From positions 1 to 64,000 of the forward strand of contig NZ_JAMDGZ010000015.1 of assembly GCF_028656935.1 (NCBI RefSeq): a stretch of DNA of 64,000 nucleotides. Direction: 5' to 3'. Source of the stretch: Pseudomonas rubra. GTDB taxonomy: Bacteria > Pseudomonadota > Gammaproteobacteria > Pseudomonadales > Pseudomonadaceae. The position numbers were made by a program, and so were the translations under genes. A model generated the notes under the pieces. The model worked only from the letters and a program-made list of their open reading frames with translations. It ran no database searches and was not told the DNA's origin. Numbering within the stretch: position 1 is the stretch's first letter; each line of letters starts with the position of its first letter. Positions 1 through 9,567 of this stretch are shown piece by piece.

Positions 1-37
1 GGTTCATGGATCGCATACAAAACATCACGCACAAATG

Positions 38-60
38 AAAAAGCCGGTCGATGACCGGCC
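38..60 (-). terminator. Rho-independent terminator of the comEA-like gene
   Basis: A perfect 7-bp stem (GCCGGTC/GACCGGC, 43-59) with a 3-base loop is followed, reading the minus strand, by a run of five T. It lies just beyond the stop codon of the ComEA-like gene. Confidence 0.8.
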
Positions 61-76
61 CCTTCCCAGTCGATAA

Positions 77-391
77 TCAATTGACTGTGAGCTTATCCCG
101 ATTACGGTCCAGCAAAGCCTTGCCGATGCCTTTGATCTCGAGCAGTTCATCCACCGAGGTGAAGGCACCGTGCTCATTGCGGTAGGCGACGATGGCCTCG
201 GCCTTGGTTTTGCCGATGCCGACCAGGGTTGATTGCAGGGTTGTGGCGTCGGCATGGTTCAAGTCGAGCTTGGCTGCCGGCAGAGTCACCATGGCGGCCG
301 TTGGCTCGACTTGCACTTGCGCAGCCATTGCCGAAAGCGAGACCGCAGTGAACAGGGGCAGAAAGAGATACGACAGGACCGTGTTACGCAT
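77..391 (-). CDS. ComEA-family helix-hairpin-helix DNA-binding protein
   Basis: Small exported protein of 104 aa. Residues 1-25 look like a signal peptide (basic start, hydrophobic stretch, AMAAQ cleavage region). The C-terminal half holds two helix-hairpin-helix motifs typical of ComEA (LDLNHADATTLQSTLVGIGK and IKGIGKALLDRN). The family binds double-stranded DNA in the periplasm during natural uptake; single-domain proteobacterial ComEA proteins of about this size are common. I chose the ATG at 391 because AAGGAG lies just upstream and the signal peptide begins there; a longer reading to 550 has no such support. The gene is monocistronic with its own terminator and lies downstream of a wzz gene, as near the O-antigen locus of other pseudomonads. 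A role in competence is inferred from the family only. Confidence 0.88.
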   Translation of the reverse strand: MRNTVLSYLFLPLFTAVSLSAMAAQVQVEPTAAMVTLPAAKLDLNHADATTLQSTLVGIGKTKAEAIVAYRNEHGAFTSVDELLEIKGIGKALLDRNRDKLTVN

Positions 392-551
392 GGCTGAAAC
401 TCCTTGGTTATGAATTTGCAAAGCAGCATTTCCTTGGCTGCTACCGAAACCTAGACCGGCAGGAGTATCGACGCAAATGTCTTCAAAGCGGATTGTTTTA
501 CTAAACGAGTCCGAACACTGTGTGCGTGAGGGTGAAGGCGATGACACCATG

Positions 552-579
552 AAAAAGGTCGCCCGTGGGCGACCTTTTT
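552..579. terminator. Bidirectional terminator downstream of wzz
   Basis: Near-perfect hairpin AAAAAGGTCGCCC-GTG-GGCGACCTTTTT. The T run on the minus strand would end the wzz transcript. The A/T symmetry also allows termination on the plus strand. Confidence 0.85.
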
Positions 580-610
580 CAGTGTACTGAAAGCAACAGA
601 GGGTTGCCGA

Positions 611-1915
611 TCAAACGTTCTTTGTAAATCTTTCAAGGTCTCTGCGACGCTGAGCGATAGCATGCAGAATGATGGCCAGCAAAACCCCTAGCATGGCACC
701 CAGCATCAAGCCGGTCATAATCATCAGGGATTTTTTCGGCCAAATGGGCTTGAGGGGTTGCAGCGCGTACTTGTCGATAGTGACCAGATTCAAGCGCTTC
801 ACATCAAAGTCAAGCTTGTTCAAGCGCGCCATTTCAGAACGCAGAGGCTCGATGTTCTGCAAGAACACATCTTCGTTTTCGCGCTGCTTCAATGATTCGA
901 TAAGACGGTTGTTCTTCAGCAGCATGAGCGCTTTATTAATCTGCGTCACCTGCGGCTCGGTAAAATCATCGGAGGTCCGCTGACGAAGGACATTGCGTTC
1001 GGCTTCCAGGGCATCGGTACCCATGAAATACAGCGGGATTTGCTGATTGTTGACCTCAGTGCGGATTACGTTGCCACCCGATTCGCCTTCGCTGGCCATG
1101 GATGAGGGGGTAGAAGGCTTCTTCAACCCCAGAGAGCGAGCGATGGTGATGGCTTCGCTCAACAGGGCAATTCGCTCGGCACGCCGCGACTTGAGCTGAA
1201 CACGCAGCGCCCGAAGCTCATCTTGCAATTGTGCGCGCTCGAGATTGTCCTTCTCCAGCAGCGTGGCGATTCTTGACTCCTTGTCCGCTTCATATGCAGC
1301 ACGGGCAGCATCCAGCTTGTCCTCAAGTTCGTTCAAACGGTTCTTGATGATGACCGACAAGTCCGCAGCCACTTGCTGCCGCTCAGATTCGATGGCGTAC
1401 TTGACGAAGCCATTGAGAATTTCCCCACCCTCGACATTCTTTGGATAGCGCAACTCCAAGCCGATATAGGCGCTCAGCAGATCAAGCTCCTTCTTGGCGT
1501 CAGGCAGCACCAGCTTGAGGGAGTTGCGATTGAACTCTTCGAAGGCTTGTTCTTCCGTCTGCCCTTCTTCCCGCAAAGGGGCAAATAGCTGTGGATTGGC
1601 GCGATAATAACCTAAGCGTACATCGTAGGAATCCAGCGCGGCGCCTACGCTGATCAACGCCTTTTCGCGCGGCAGCGAATAAACGCCGGAGCGGTTAAGG
1701 GCATCCAGATCATTGAGTGCGGCAGGCCGCAGTGTGGTGCTGACCTTGTACTCTGGAGTGGTGAGGAAAGCATAGACTCCCGCCACTGCCCCTACCGCCA
1801 GAGAAAAAGCAGCAATCAGAAATTTCTGTTTCCAAAGGCTTTGAAGCACGGCTATCAAATCGATGTCGCTGCTTTGGCCTACGGGAAGTACACGGGAAAT
1901 GCTGGTCACGCACAT
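611..1915 (-). CDS. wzz: Wzz-family O-antigen chain-length determinant (first of two)
   Basis: Inner-membrane polysaccharide co-polymerase of 434 aa that sets the modal length of Wzy-polymerised O-antigen. An N-terminal Wzz domain begins with a cytoplasmic segment (SSDIDLIAVLQSLWKQK) and a first membrane helix (about residues 32-52). A long, charged, helix-rich periplasmic region with coiled-coil character follows (about 180-300). A proline-rich loop (ALQPLKPIWPKKSLM) precedes the second membrane helix near the C-terminus. I start at the ATG at 1915; an in-frame reading from 1996 adds 27 residues unlike the family. It is longer than the second Wzz at 17731-18789. It lies outside the main operon, separated from wbpM by an IS5 remnant, so it probably has its own promoter in 1916-2195. 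Confidence 0.9.
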   Translation of the reverse strand: MCVTSISRVLPVGQSSDIDLIAVLQSLWKQKFLIAAFSLAVGAVAGVYAFLTTPEYKVSTTLRPAALNDLDALNRSGVYSLPREKALISVGAALDSYDVRLGYYRANPQLFAPLREEGQTEEQAFEEFNRNSLKLVLPDAKKELDLLSAYIGLELRYPKNVEGGEILNGFVKYAIESERQQVAADLSVIIKNRLNELEDKLDAARAAYEADKESRIATLLEKDNLERAQLQDELRALRVQLKSRRAERIALLSEAITIARSLGLKKPSTPSSMASEGESGGNVIRTEVNNQQIPLYFMGTDALEAERNVLRQRTSDDFTEPQVTQINKALMLLKNNRLIESLKQRENEDVFLQNIEPLRSEMARLNKLDFDVKRLNLVTIDKYALQPLKPIWPKKSLMIMTGLMLGAMLGVLLAIILHAIAQRRRDLERFTKNV

Positions 1916-2195
1916 GCCTGCTTGGTCGAGTTTCAATGGCTCCAACGAAAGGCAAAGTGTCACCAAAATTCTGATAGGGTGCGTTCCATACCCCATTGAC
2001 TCGATCCTGGAGAAACTTCCCTATCATCAGACGATAAAAGCCGGCATTGTGCCATCTTCCGCTAAGTCAAGCCACTGTACGACCGGTCTTTGTAGGAATA
2101 ATTCCCAACCCAAAGATCGCAAGGGAAACTCTGATGACGGCTTCCAGATTTGGCAAAATGCATCACCTCAAACGCCGAGACACCTAACGAAACAG

Positions 2196-2460
2196 ATGAC
2201 CTTTGCCGACGCCGAACACGCCGATAAGTGCAAGCAGAAACGCAAAGAGTTGTTACTGATTGAAATGGATCAGGTGGCGCCCAGGAAGGGGTTGATCGCC
2301 CTGATCGAGCCGCGCTACCCAAGAGGTGACGGTGGCCGTCCGGCGTATCCCCTGATGCCGATGCTTTATGTAAATCCAATGCAGAACTGGCTCGGCTACA
2401 ACGACCCGGCACTGGAAGAAGCGTTGTCTTAGACGACCATTCTGCGCCAGTTTTTAGGTG
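2196..2460 (+). pseudogene. IS5-family transposase remnant (N-terminal fragment)
   Basis: Translation from the ATG at 2196 gives about 78 residues with the N-terminal signature of IS5-group transposases: MTFADAEHADKCKQKRKEL, then LIEMDQVAPRKGLIALIEP and GGRPAYPLMPML, then QNWLGYNDPALEEAL. At 2430-2432 a TAG interrupts the frame exactly where the family continues; the next codons read TTILRQFLG, still recognisable, then similarity stops near 2460. The DDE catalytic part is missing, so the element cannot transpose itself. It lies on the plus strand between the wbpM terminator and wzz, both minus strand. It is a scar of an insertion at the edge of the O-antigen cassette. Confidence 0.85.
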
Positions 2461-2508
2461 CTGTATGCACGAGTGGTGTGCAGAGGGGATGGAAGTACAA
2501 GCGGGTAC

Positions 2509-2541
2509 TAAAACGAGACAGATCTGATAACGATCTGCCTC
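2509..2541 (-). terminator. Terminator of the O-antigen operon after wbpM
   Basis: A 10-bp stem with one mismatch (GAGACAGATC at 2515-2524 with GATCTGCCTC at 2532-2541) is followed on the minus strand by GTTTT. It lies 13 bases past the wbpM stop codon. Confidence 0.7.
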
Positions 2542-2553
2542 TTCATATATTGA

Positions 2554-4551
2554 TCAAGGATCGAGACGGCGCTGCTGGTAGATCCAGTCAACTATTTCGC
2601 CATCCGGTGCGTAGCCACTCACCGTTTCACGCAACAATTGCCGTACGCGGTTGTAGTCATCCGCAGAAACCGCTTCAAGAAATTGATTGAGCCGCTCCTT
2701 GAGGACGTCCCAGGACAGGAAGTCCTCCTGTGCACTCATGATCATCGGATGCCGCGTGGCAACCACATTGTCACCAATCAACAACTCTTCATAGAGTTTC
2801 TCACCCGGGCGCAGGCCAGAGAACTCAATGGCGATATCACCGTGGGGGTTGCGTTCCGAGCGGACACTCAGGCCCGAGAGATGGATCATTTTCTCTGCCA
2901 GTTCGACGATCCTTACCGGCTCACCCATATCCAAAACAAAGACATCGCCCCCTTGCCCCATCGAGCCGGCCTGGATGACCAACTGCGCGGCCTCGGGAAT
3001 GGTCATGAAGTAACGGGTGATCTTCGGGTGGGTGACAGTCAGTGGGCCTCCAGCCTTGATCTGCTTATGGAACAATGGAATTACCGAGCCGGAGGACCCT
3101 AGAACATTGCCAAAGCGGACCATGGTGAACCGGGTCTTGTTAACTTGCGAGATATTACTCGCGTCGCCAAACAACACGGGGGCCACCTCACGGCTCAACG
3201 CCTGCAGCGTCATTTCGGCAAGACGCTTGGTACTGCCCATCACATTGGTCGGGCGTACCGCCTTGTCCGTCGAGATGAGGACAAAGTTTGAAACACCTGC
3301 CTGCAAAGCAGCCTGGGCGGTATTGAGCGTACCGATTACATTGTTCAACACGCCTTCGGCGATATTGTGCTCAACCATGGGCACATGCTTGTAGGCTGCG
3401 GCGTGATACACCGTTTCGACCCGCCAGGTCTTCATGATATCGAGCAGTTGGGGCTGGTTACGCACTGAGCCGAGGATCGGCAACAGACGCGTCGATAGCG
3501 ACTCCCGGGTAACACGCTGCTCCAGCTCGGAGAGGATACTGTAGAGGTTGAACTCGCTGTGTTCGAACAGGATCAATGTTTTCGGGCCGAGACCGAGAAT
3601 CTGTCGACATAATTCCGATCCGATTGAACCACCCGCACCGGTCACCAACACCGATTGGCCAGCAATGCACCGTTCAAGCAGATCAGCCTGGGCCGGGACC
3701 GAATCCCGTCCCAGCAGGTCGGCGATGTCGACTTCCTGAATGTCGTCGACCTTCACACGCCCACTGGCCAGGTCCATAAAACCCGGCACACTGCGAACAT
3801 GCAACGGAAACGCTTCAAGGTAGCCGAGAATTTCCCGCCGCCGTCCACGCGGAGCAGATGGAATTGCCAGCAGCACTTCCTGAGCGCCGGTTACATCGAT
3901 CATGCGTTGAATGTGCCGGGGCTTATAGACTTGAAGGCCAGAGATCACTCGATCAGTAATACTGCTGTCATCGTCAATGAACGCCACCGGGCGCATGACC
4001 TTGCCCATACGCAAGGCGGCCACAAGCTGGTTGCCAGCAGCGCCGGCCCCATAAACGGCGACCTTGGGCAGACCATCATCACGACTGGTAAACGGAACAT
4101 GCTGAGCCGCCGTGAACCAATCGCCGAGAAAGTATTGACGCATGCCTAAGCGCAAGCCGCCTACCATGATCAGACTCAACCACCAGTAGTTGAAGATGAT
4201 CGAACGGGGCACGACGTTCTGATGGTTGCTGTACCAGTAAACTACCACGCCCAGTATCAGGGCCGACAAGCTCACCGCTTTGATGATCGCAATCAAGGCG
4301 TCGGTGCCAAAGTAACGCATCACCGCCCGATACATGCCAAAGCGAATGAACAGGGGAATGGAAACAACCGGTGCAATGAAAAACAGCCAAGGATGTTCGA
4401 GGACTGGATTAGCCATTTCGTCAATGCCCAAACGCACCACGAAGGCCAGCCACAATGCGCCCCAGACCAACAGCGTATCTGTCGTTACCTGAATCAGCCG
4501 CTTCTGCCGGCGAGGCAGGCTCAATAGCCAATTACGAAAACTGTCAATCAT
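2554..4551 (-). CDS. wbpM: WbpM/PglF-type UDP-GlcNAc 4,6-dehydratase, membrane-anchored
   Basis: Protein of 665 aa that converts UDP-GlcNAc to the UDP-4-keto-6-deoxy sugar at the inner membrane, the first step toward several O-antigen aminosugars. Four N-terminal membrane helices (about residues 18-125) precede a first nucleotide-binding fold (VYGAGAAGNQL, about 166-176). The catalytic extended-SDR domain has VTGAGGSIGSE (303-313), STDKAV and MGSTK. The active site shows Met (438) and Lys (442) in place of the usual Tyr-x3-Lys, as known for WbpM-type enzymes. It is the last gene of the operon and the conserved downstream landmark of Pseudomonas O-antigen loci. Together with the next three genes upstream it matches the PglF-E-D-C order. 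Confidence 0.96.
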   Translation of the reverse strand: MIDSFRNWLLSLPRRQKRLIQVTTDTLLVWGALWLAFVVRLGIDEMANPVLEHPWLFFIAPVVSIPLFIRFGMYRAVMRYFGTDALIAIIKAVSLSALILGVVVYWYSNHQNVVPRSIIFNYWWLSLIMVGGLRLGMRQYFLGDWFTAAQHVPFTSRDDGLPKVAVYGAGAAGNQLVAALRMGKVMRPVAFIDDDSSITDRVISGLQVYKPRHIQRMIDVTGAQEVLLAIPSAPRGRRREILGYLEAFPLHVRSVPGFMDLASGRVKVDDIQEVDIADLLGRDSVPAQADLLERCIAGQSVLVTGAGGSIGSELCRQILGLGPKTLILFEHSEFNLYSILSELEQRVTRESLSTRLLPILGSVRNQPQLLDIMKTWRVETVYHAAAYKHVPMVEHNIAEGVLNNVIGTLNTAQAALQAGVSNFVLISTDKAVRPTNVMGSTKRLAEMTLQALSREVAPVLFGDASNISQVNKTRFTMVRFGNVLGSSGSVIPLFHKQIKAGGPLTVTHPKITRYFMTIPEAAQLVIQAGSMGQGGDVFVLDMGEPVRIVELAEKMIHLSGLSVRSERNPHGDIAIEFSGLRPGEKLYEELLIGDNVVATRHPMIMSAQEDFLSWDVLKERLNQFLEAVSADDYNRVRQLLRETVSGYAPDGEIVDWIYQQRRLDP

Positions 4552-4637
4552 CCTTAGTGAACCTCACCACTTTCCCCTGAATACACGTGATACTTGAAAT
4601 GAACCTTCCATTGGCCGTGACTGGACGGATGAATGGT

Positions 4638-5816
4638 TTATTTTTTTGTTGCCAGTGCCATGACCGCCTGCAGCGTTGAGCAGGTCTGCGCCAGTTCGGC
4701 GTCCGTCAAGGTCGGGTGTACGAGGAACATCACGCTAGTCTCTCCCAATTCCTGCGCCACGGGCAGGCGCGCATCAGGACGCCAGCCAGTATTGTCAAAA
4801 GCCTTCTCCAGATACACCTCAGAGCACGAACCGGCGAAACACGGCACACCACGCGCGACAACCTCGGCAATGATGTGATCGCGGGTCCAGCCGTCAGCCA
4901 GGGCCAGAGGCTCAACGAACACATAGCATTTGTAAGCGGCGTGAGTAATTTGCGCGGGGATGGTAGGTACGCGCAACCCTTCAAGGGCTTCGGCACAATG
5001 CCAGATCTTCTGCGCGTTTTTCAGGCGAGCAGCCTGCCATTGCGGCATCCGTTCCAGTTGAATGCGGCCAATTGCGCCCTGCACCTCCAGCATCCGCCAG
5101 TTGGTACCGAAGCTCTCATGCAACCAGCGAAAGCCTGGGGCATGCTCACGTTCGTAAACCGCCTCCCAGCTCTTGCCATGGTCCTTGAATGCCCACATGG
5201 TCTTCCACAAATCACGATCATTGGTGGTGACCATGCCACCCTCGCCGCCCGTGGTCATGATCTTGTCCTGGCAGAACGACCAGGCGCCGACATGACCAAT
5301 CGAACCTACTGGGCGGCCTTTGTAATGCGCACCATGCGCCTGGGCGCAGTCTTCGATGACCTTGAGATCGTGCTTGGCTGCCAGCGCCATGATCGGGTCC
5401 ATATCACACGGCCAGCCGGCCAGATGGACACAGATGATGCCGCGGGTACGGGGGGTCAGCACTGCTGCAATGGTTTCAGCGGTGATGTTCTGAGTGTCGC
5501 GGTCGACATCGGCAAATACCGGCACTGCACCGGCGTTGACAATACTCGATACCGAAGCGAGAAAAGTTCGCGGGGTAACAATGACCTCATCACCCGCACC
5601 GATATTCAGCGCATGCAATGCCAGGTCAAGGGCTACGGTGCCGTTCGCCAAGGCGATGGCGTATTCCGTTCCAGCCCAGGCAGCAAAGGACTTTTCAAAC
5701 TCGCGGCATTCCTGTCCAGTCCAATAGTTGACCTTGTTGGAAAGCACCACATTGCGAACAGCCTCGGCCTCTGCTTCGGTAAAGGAAGGCCAAGGAGAAA
5801 AAGGGGTATTCAACAC
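4638..5816 (-). CDS. DegT/DnrJ/EryC1-family sugar aminotransferase (PglE-like role)
   Basis: PLP-dependent sugar aminotransferase of 392 aa, the usual length of the DegT family. The Schiff-base lysine is Lys185 in SFCQDKIMTTGGEGG. The PLP-contacting Asp is in VIEDCAQAHG. It begins with GTG at 5816, with AGG eight bases upstream. Its place between wbpM and a PglD-like acetyltransferase suggests that it aminates the WbpM product, UDP-2-acetamido-4-keto-2,6-dideoxyglucose, at C4. A perosamine-synthase-like role cannot be excluded from sequence alone. An 87-base gap separates it from wbpM. Confidence 0.85.
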   Translation of the reverse strand: MLNTPFSPWPSFTEAEAEAVRNVVLSNKVNYWTGQECREFEKSFAAWAGTEYAIALANGTVALDLALHALNIGAGDEVIVTPRTFLASVSSIVNAGAVPVFADVDRDTQNITAETIAAVLTPRTRGIICVHLAGWPCDMDPIMALAAKHDLKVIEDCAQAHGAHYKGRPVGSIGHVGAWSFCQDKIMTTGGEGGMVTTNDRDLWKTMWAFKDHGKSWEAVYEREHAPGFRWLHESFGTNWRMLEVQGAIGRIQLERMPQWQAARLKNAQKIWHCAEALEGLRVPTIPAQITHAAYKCYVFVEPLALADGWTRDHIIAEVVARGVPCFAGSCSEVYLEKAFDNTGWRPDARLPVAQELGETSVMFLVHPTLTDAELAQTCSTLQAVMALATKK

Positions 5817-5913
5817 AGCGTTTACCTGCTATCCGGAATTGAAAAGGGGCTGTCGGCAATTCAACGGGCCACTTGGTAACATGTGCCCAGACCGTCCATT
5901 GACTCAGCGTGTC

Positions 5914-6540
5914 TCAGCGGCGAACTAGAACTCGTGCAGGCACCCCTGCTACGGTCATGTTATCAGAGATATTACAAACTACAGCGGCGCCGGCACCCAC
6001 GACCACACTGGAACCAATCTCCAGCACTTGACGAACGCAAGCACCAATGCCAATCCAGCTCAAATCCCCAACGTTGACCATCCCCGCCAATCTGGAACCT
6101 GGACAGATATGTACGCAATTGCCGAGAACACAATCGTGATCAATGCTGCTGCCAGTATTGACGATGCACCCCTCGCCAAGGGTCGCGTAGGCGTTAACCA
6201 CGGCATTGGCGAACACTACGGTTGCCGCCCCCAGCTTTGCGTAACGGCTGACTACTGAGGCTGGATGCTGCAAAACCGGCAACGACGCCCCCGCAGCCTT
6301 CAACTCAGCCAATTTCCGCTGACGAATTGTATTATTTCCAATCGCTACCAGCACACCCTGAAAGTCATTTATCCGGGCAAGCAGGTCGGCACTGCTGCCG
6401 ACTACCGGCCAGGCACCATTGCTGGTTATCCCCGGCCAGGCATCATCGAAGAACTCGATAATGTCCCAACCGGAACATTCGGCTGTGTCGGCAACTACCT
6501 TGCCATGGCCACTCGCACCAAGGATCGCTAATACTTTCAT
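5914..6540 (-). CDS. PglD/NeuD-family sugar O/N-acetyltransferase
   Basis: Left-handed beta-helix acyltransferase of 208 aa. The N-terminal Rossmann-like sugar-binding half starts ILGASGHGKVVADTAE, the NeuD/PglD signature. The C-terminal half has hexapeptide repeats (for example AAVVCNISDNMTVAGVPARV) and the catalytic His region SSIDHDCVLGNCVHICPG. The family transfers acetyl from acetyl-CoA to the 4-amino group of UDP-4-amino-4,6-dideoxy-GlcNAc, giving UDP-diNAc-bacillosamine; that substrate is inferred from the neighbours. Its ATG overlaps the stop of the PglC-like gene by four bases (ATGA), which implies translational coupling. Confidence 0.88.
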   Translation of the reverse strand: MKVLAILGASGHGKVVADTAECSGWDIIEFFDDAWPGITSNGAWPVVGSSADLLARINDFQGVLVAIGNNTIRQRKLAELKAAGASLPVLQHPASVVSRYAKLGAATVVFANAVVNAYATLGEGCIVNTGSSIDHDCVLGNCVHICPGSRLAGMVNVGDLSWIGIGACVRQVLEIGSSVVVGAGAAVVCNISDNMTVAGVPARVLVRR

Positions 6541-7133
6541 TTCTTGGAGCCGGTAAATTTGGACATGGTGACTTCCCCTTCACCACTGATACCGTCCCTG
6601 ACCAGGACCTTCTTGACTGTCAGGAAAATGATCTTGATATCGAGCCATAACGACTGGTTATCAACGTACCAAACATCCAGCCTGAATTTTTCTTCCCAAG
6701 ACAATGCGTTGCGACCGTTGATCTGCGCCCAACCGGTCACCCCCGGACGGGCGTCATGGCGGCGCAACTGCTCGGCGTCATACAGCGGCAGATATTCCAT
6801 CAGCAATGGCCGAGGGCCGACCAGGCTCATGTCACCTTTGACCACGTTCCAAAGTTCAGGCAACTCATCCAGACTGCTGGAGCGAAGGAAACTGCCAAAA
6901 GGTGTCATCCGCTGCGCATCAGGCAACGGGTTTCCATGGGAATCGTGGGCATCGAGCATGGTACGGAACTTGACCATCTCGAAGGGCTTGCCGTCCAACC
7001 CCGGCCTGATCTGGCGAAAAAGCACCGGGGAGCCGAGTCGCTTGCGAATCAGGTAGGCGACCACCGCGATCACCGGCGACAGGACAATGAGCCCTGCACC
7101 TGCGGCAAGGATATCGAAACAACGTTTTAACAT
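6537..7133 (-). CDS. PglC-like initiating phosphoglycosyl transferase (bacterial sugar transferase family)
   Basis: Small monotopic phosphoglycosyl transferase of 198 aa that loads the first sugar-phosphate onto undecaprenyl phosphate at the cytoplasmic face. It has one N-terminal hydrophobic re-entrant helix (residues 5-27), the KFRTM motif, the catalytic Asp-Glu in SSLDELPELWNVV and the LVGPRP motif. It lacks the extra membrane helices of WbaP/WcaJ and matches the PglC size class. This implies that the first sugar of the repeat is the product of the adjacent WbpM-aminotransferase-acetyltransferase set (inference). It is coupled to the downstream acetyltransferase. Confidence 0.92.
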   Translation of the reverse strand: MLKRCFDILAAGAGLIVLSPVIAVVAYLIRKRLGSPVLFRQIRPGLDGKPFEMVKFRTMLDAHDSHGNPLPDAQRMTPFGSFLRSSSLDELPELWNVVKGDMSLVGPRPLLMEYLPLYDAEQLRRHDARPGVTGWAQINGRNALSWEEKFRLDVWYVDNQSLWLDIKIIFLTVKKVLVRDGISGEGEVTMSKFTGSKK

Positions 7134-7184
7134 GAGAAATCCCTAACCATGGGTATACCGCTTACCAACTCCAACGTCAGCCGG

Positions 7185-8405
7185 TTACTTCGACAACCGC
7201 TTAAAGTGCACACCAAATCGCTCGACACCGACCCGCAAAGAAAGCTTTTGCTGGTAGTAGTCGTAACCGTTCTTACCCATTTCCAGACGCGCCTCTGGCG
7301 TGAGCTGCATCAGTGCTATCGCCGCCTCGGCAAGAGACGCCGGGCTTTCCCATTCGCCGACTACACCACAGCCAGCGGTTGCGACCAGGTCTGCTGCATC
7401 GCCATCCACCGCCATCAGCAGGGGCTTCCCGGCGGCCATATAGGCCTGGGTCTTGGATGGAATGGTAATGGTGAACAATGGGTCTTTCTTCAGATGCACC
7501 ATTAATGCATCGGCATGAGCAAGGTAAGCCCCCACCTCGGACATCGGTACACCAGGTAGAAAAACCACGTTATCAAGCTGCTTGGCCGCAGCCATCTCCT
7601 GCAGACGCGTAACCTCTACCCCTCCACCGAGGAAGACGAACATCAGTCCTGGCGCTCGAGACTTGAGTAATTCGGCTGCACCGATGACTGCTTCCAGCGC
7701 TTGCGCCTTCCCCATGTTTCCAGCGAACAAAACTCTGAACCGCGAGGCATCAGGGAAGTTGTCAGGCCGCTCGGCATTCGGCGCACGCACTACGTCTTCT
7801 GCACACCAATTGTAAATCACGTCGATCTTCTGCGCGGGGACACCGCGCTCGATCAACAAGCGTTTGAAACCCGGAGACAAGACGACAATCTGGTCAACCC
7901 TTTTGTAAACCCAGTCACACACACGGGCAACCACCCTGAGTGCTTTCTCATTGGAAAACATCCCCGTCGCCCTGAGCGTATCCGGCCACATGTCCTGAAT
8001 GTCATACACCACCGGCACACGCCGCAGCAGGCGAATGAAGGCCGCCGCAATACCGACGGTCAGCGGTGGATGGTAAGCATAAATGACATCGGGCTTCTTC
8101 GCGCCAAACAGCCCATACAACAGGCTGCTGGCAGCGAAGGTAATGTAATTGAGTACCCGCCCAATGCCGCTTTGCCCATGACTCGGGTACAGCGGCACCC
8201 GCGTCACGGTGACGCCATCGATGACCTCGCGCTGAATGAGCTTTATCCGATATCCCGGATAGAGCTTGCCACCGGGGTAGTTGGGGAACCCGGTGACAAC
8301 CTCAACTTCAAATCCCTGCGCAACCAACTCTCGAGCAAAAACGAGCCCCTTGAATGTCGGCTCAGGATCAAACCACTGAGTCAGCAATAGAACACGAGTG
8401 GCCAT
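7185..8405 (-). CDS. WbuB-like glycosyltransferase, probable L-FucNAc transferase
   Basis: GT-B fold glycosyltransferase of 406 aa. The N-terminal part has LTQWFDPEPTFKGLVFAREL and VVTGFPNYPGGKLYPGY, strongly like WbuB of E. coli O26, which transfers L-FucNAc. The donor half (GT4-like) shows FAGNMGKAQALE, then LMVHLKKDPLFTITIPSKTQAYMA. Its gene follows capG directly (5 bases apart), and capE/F/G make UDP-L-FucNAc, so the donor is well supported by context. The acceptor is probably the sugar loaded by the PglC-like enzyme (inference). Confidence 0.88.
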   Translation of the reverse strand: MATRVLLLTQWFDPEPTFKGLVFARELVAQGFEVEVVTGFPNYPGGKLYPGYRIKLIQREVIDGVTVTRVPLYPSHGQSGIGRVLNYITFAASSLLYGLFGAKKPDVIYAYHPPLTVGIAAAFIRLLRRVPVVYDIQDMWPDTLRATGMFSNEKALRVVARVCDWVYKRVDQIVVLSPGFKRLLIERGVPAQKIDVIYNWCAEDVVRAPNAERPDNFPDASRFRVLFAGNMGKAQALEAVIGAAELLKSRAPGLMFVFLGGGVEVTRLQEMAAAKQLDNVVFLPGVPMSEVGAYLAHADALMVHLKKDPLFTITIPSKTQAYMAAGKPLLMAVDGDAADLVATAGCGVVGEWESPASLAEAAIALMQLTPEARLEMGKNGYDYYQQKLSLRVGVERFGVHFKRLSK

Positions 8406-8410
8406 CCCGA

Positions 8411-9541
8411 TTAGTACCTTCTCCAGACAGTGCGCATAACGTAGTCACGGTAACTGTGAATGATCCGCACGACCTTCTCGGAGACATTCGGCATGCTGTA
8501 GTCTTCAACGAGCCGGAAGTTGCGCGCCGCGCCACGGCTCTGGCTTTCAATCAACCGCAAACCTTGCAACACGCGCTCGACTTCCAGCCCAGTCATCATT
8601 ACTGCAGCCTCTTCCATTCCTTCCGGCCGCTCATGGGCTTCGCGCAGGTTCAGCGCCGGGAAGTTGAGGATCGACGACTCTTCGTTGATCGTGCCGCTGT
8701 CCGATAACGCTGCCTTGGACGACAACTGCAATTTGTTGTAATCGGTAAAGCCTAAAGGCTTGAGCAAGCGGACGTTGGCATGAAAGGTAACACCCAAGGC
8801 ATCGACGCGCTTTTGCGTGCGCGGATGGGTGGACACAATTACTGGCAGATCGAACTGCTCGGCAACTGTGTTGAGAACATCAACCAGTTTGAGAAAGTTT
8901 TTGTCAGCTTCGATGTTTTCTTCACGGTGAGCGCTCACCACGAAGAATTGACCTTCCTGCAGCCCAAGGCGTTCCAGGACATCCGACGCTTCGATGCGTG
9001 GCCGATAGTACGAAAGTACCTCGAACATCGGGCTACCGGTCTTGATCACCATGTCAGGAGAAAGCCCCTCGCGAAGCAGGTAGTCCCGGGCGATGGTGCT
9101 ATAGGTCAAGTTGATGTCAGCCGTATGGTCGACAATTCGCCGGTTGATCTCTTCAGGCACACGCATGTCAAAGCAGCGATTGCCGGCTTCCATGTGGAAG
9201 GTAGGAATTTTTCGCCGCTTGGCCGGAATGACGGCCATACAGCTATTGGTATCCCCCAGCACCAGCAATGCCTCGGGGTCGACTTCGGCCAGAACGCGAT
9301 CGACGGCAATGATCACATTGCCGATGGTTTCCGCGCCTGAGGCGCCAGCTGCATTGAGGAAGTGGTCGGGTTTGCGAATGCCCAGATCCTGAAAGAATAT
9401 CTCGTTGAGTTCATAATCGTAGTTCTGGCCGGTGTGCACCAGGACATGCTCACAATGCTCGTCCAGTGCAGCCATTACGCGTGACAGACGAATGATTTCC
9501 GGACGGGTACCGACGACGGTGACGACTTTCATTTTTTTCAT
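8411..9541 (-). CDS. CapG/WbjD/FnlC UDP-GlcNAc-type 2-epimerase (last step to UDP-L-FucNAc)
   Basis: WecB-fold enzyme of 376 aa. Motifs are [52 protein letters not shown] and [11 protein letters not shown]. In the CapE/F/G (WbjB/C/D, FnlA/B/C) route it inverts C2 of UDP-L-PneNAc to give UDP-L-FucNAc in the cytoplasm. The ATG at 9541 follows GGGAGAG by six bases; an upstream in-frame start would overlap capF more. It is preceded by capF and capE in the order of the pathway. Confidence 0.92.
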   Translation of the reverse strand: MKKMKVVTVVGTRPEIIRLSRVMAALDEHCEHVLVHTGQNYDYELNEIFFQDLGIRKPDHFLNAAGASGAETIGNVIIAVDRVLAEVDPEALLVLGDTNSCMAVIPAKRRKIPTFHMEAGNRCFDMRVPEEINRRIVDHTADINLTYSTIARDYLLREGLSPDMVIKTGSPMFEVLSYYRPRIEASDVLERLGLQEGQFFVVSAHREENIEADKNFLKLVDVLNTVAEQFDLPVIVSTHPRTQKRVDALGVTFHANVRLLKPLGFTDYNKLQLSSKAALSDSGTINEESSILNFPALNLREAHERPEGMEEAAVMMTGLEVERVLQGLRLIESQSRGAARNFRLVEDYSMPNVSEKVVRIIHSYRDYVMRTVWRRY

Positions 9542-9567
9542 CAAGCTCTCTCCCTGAATCATCTCGC

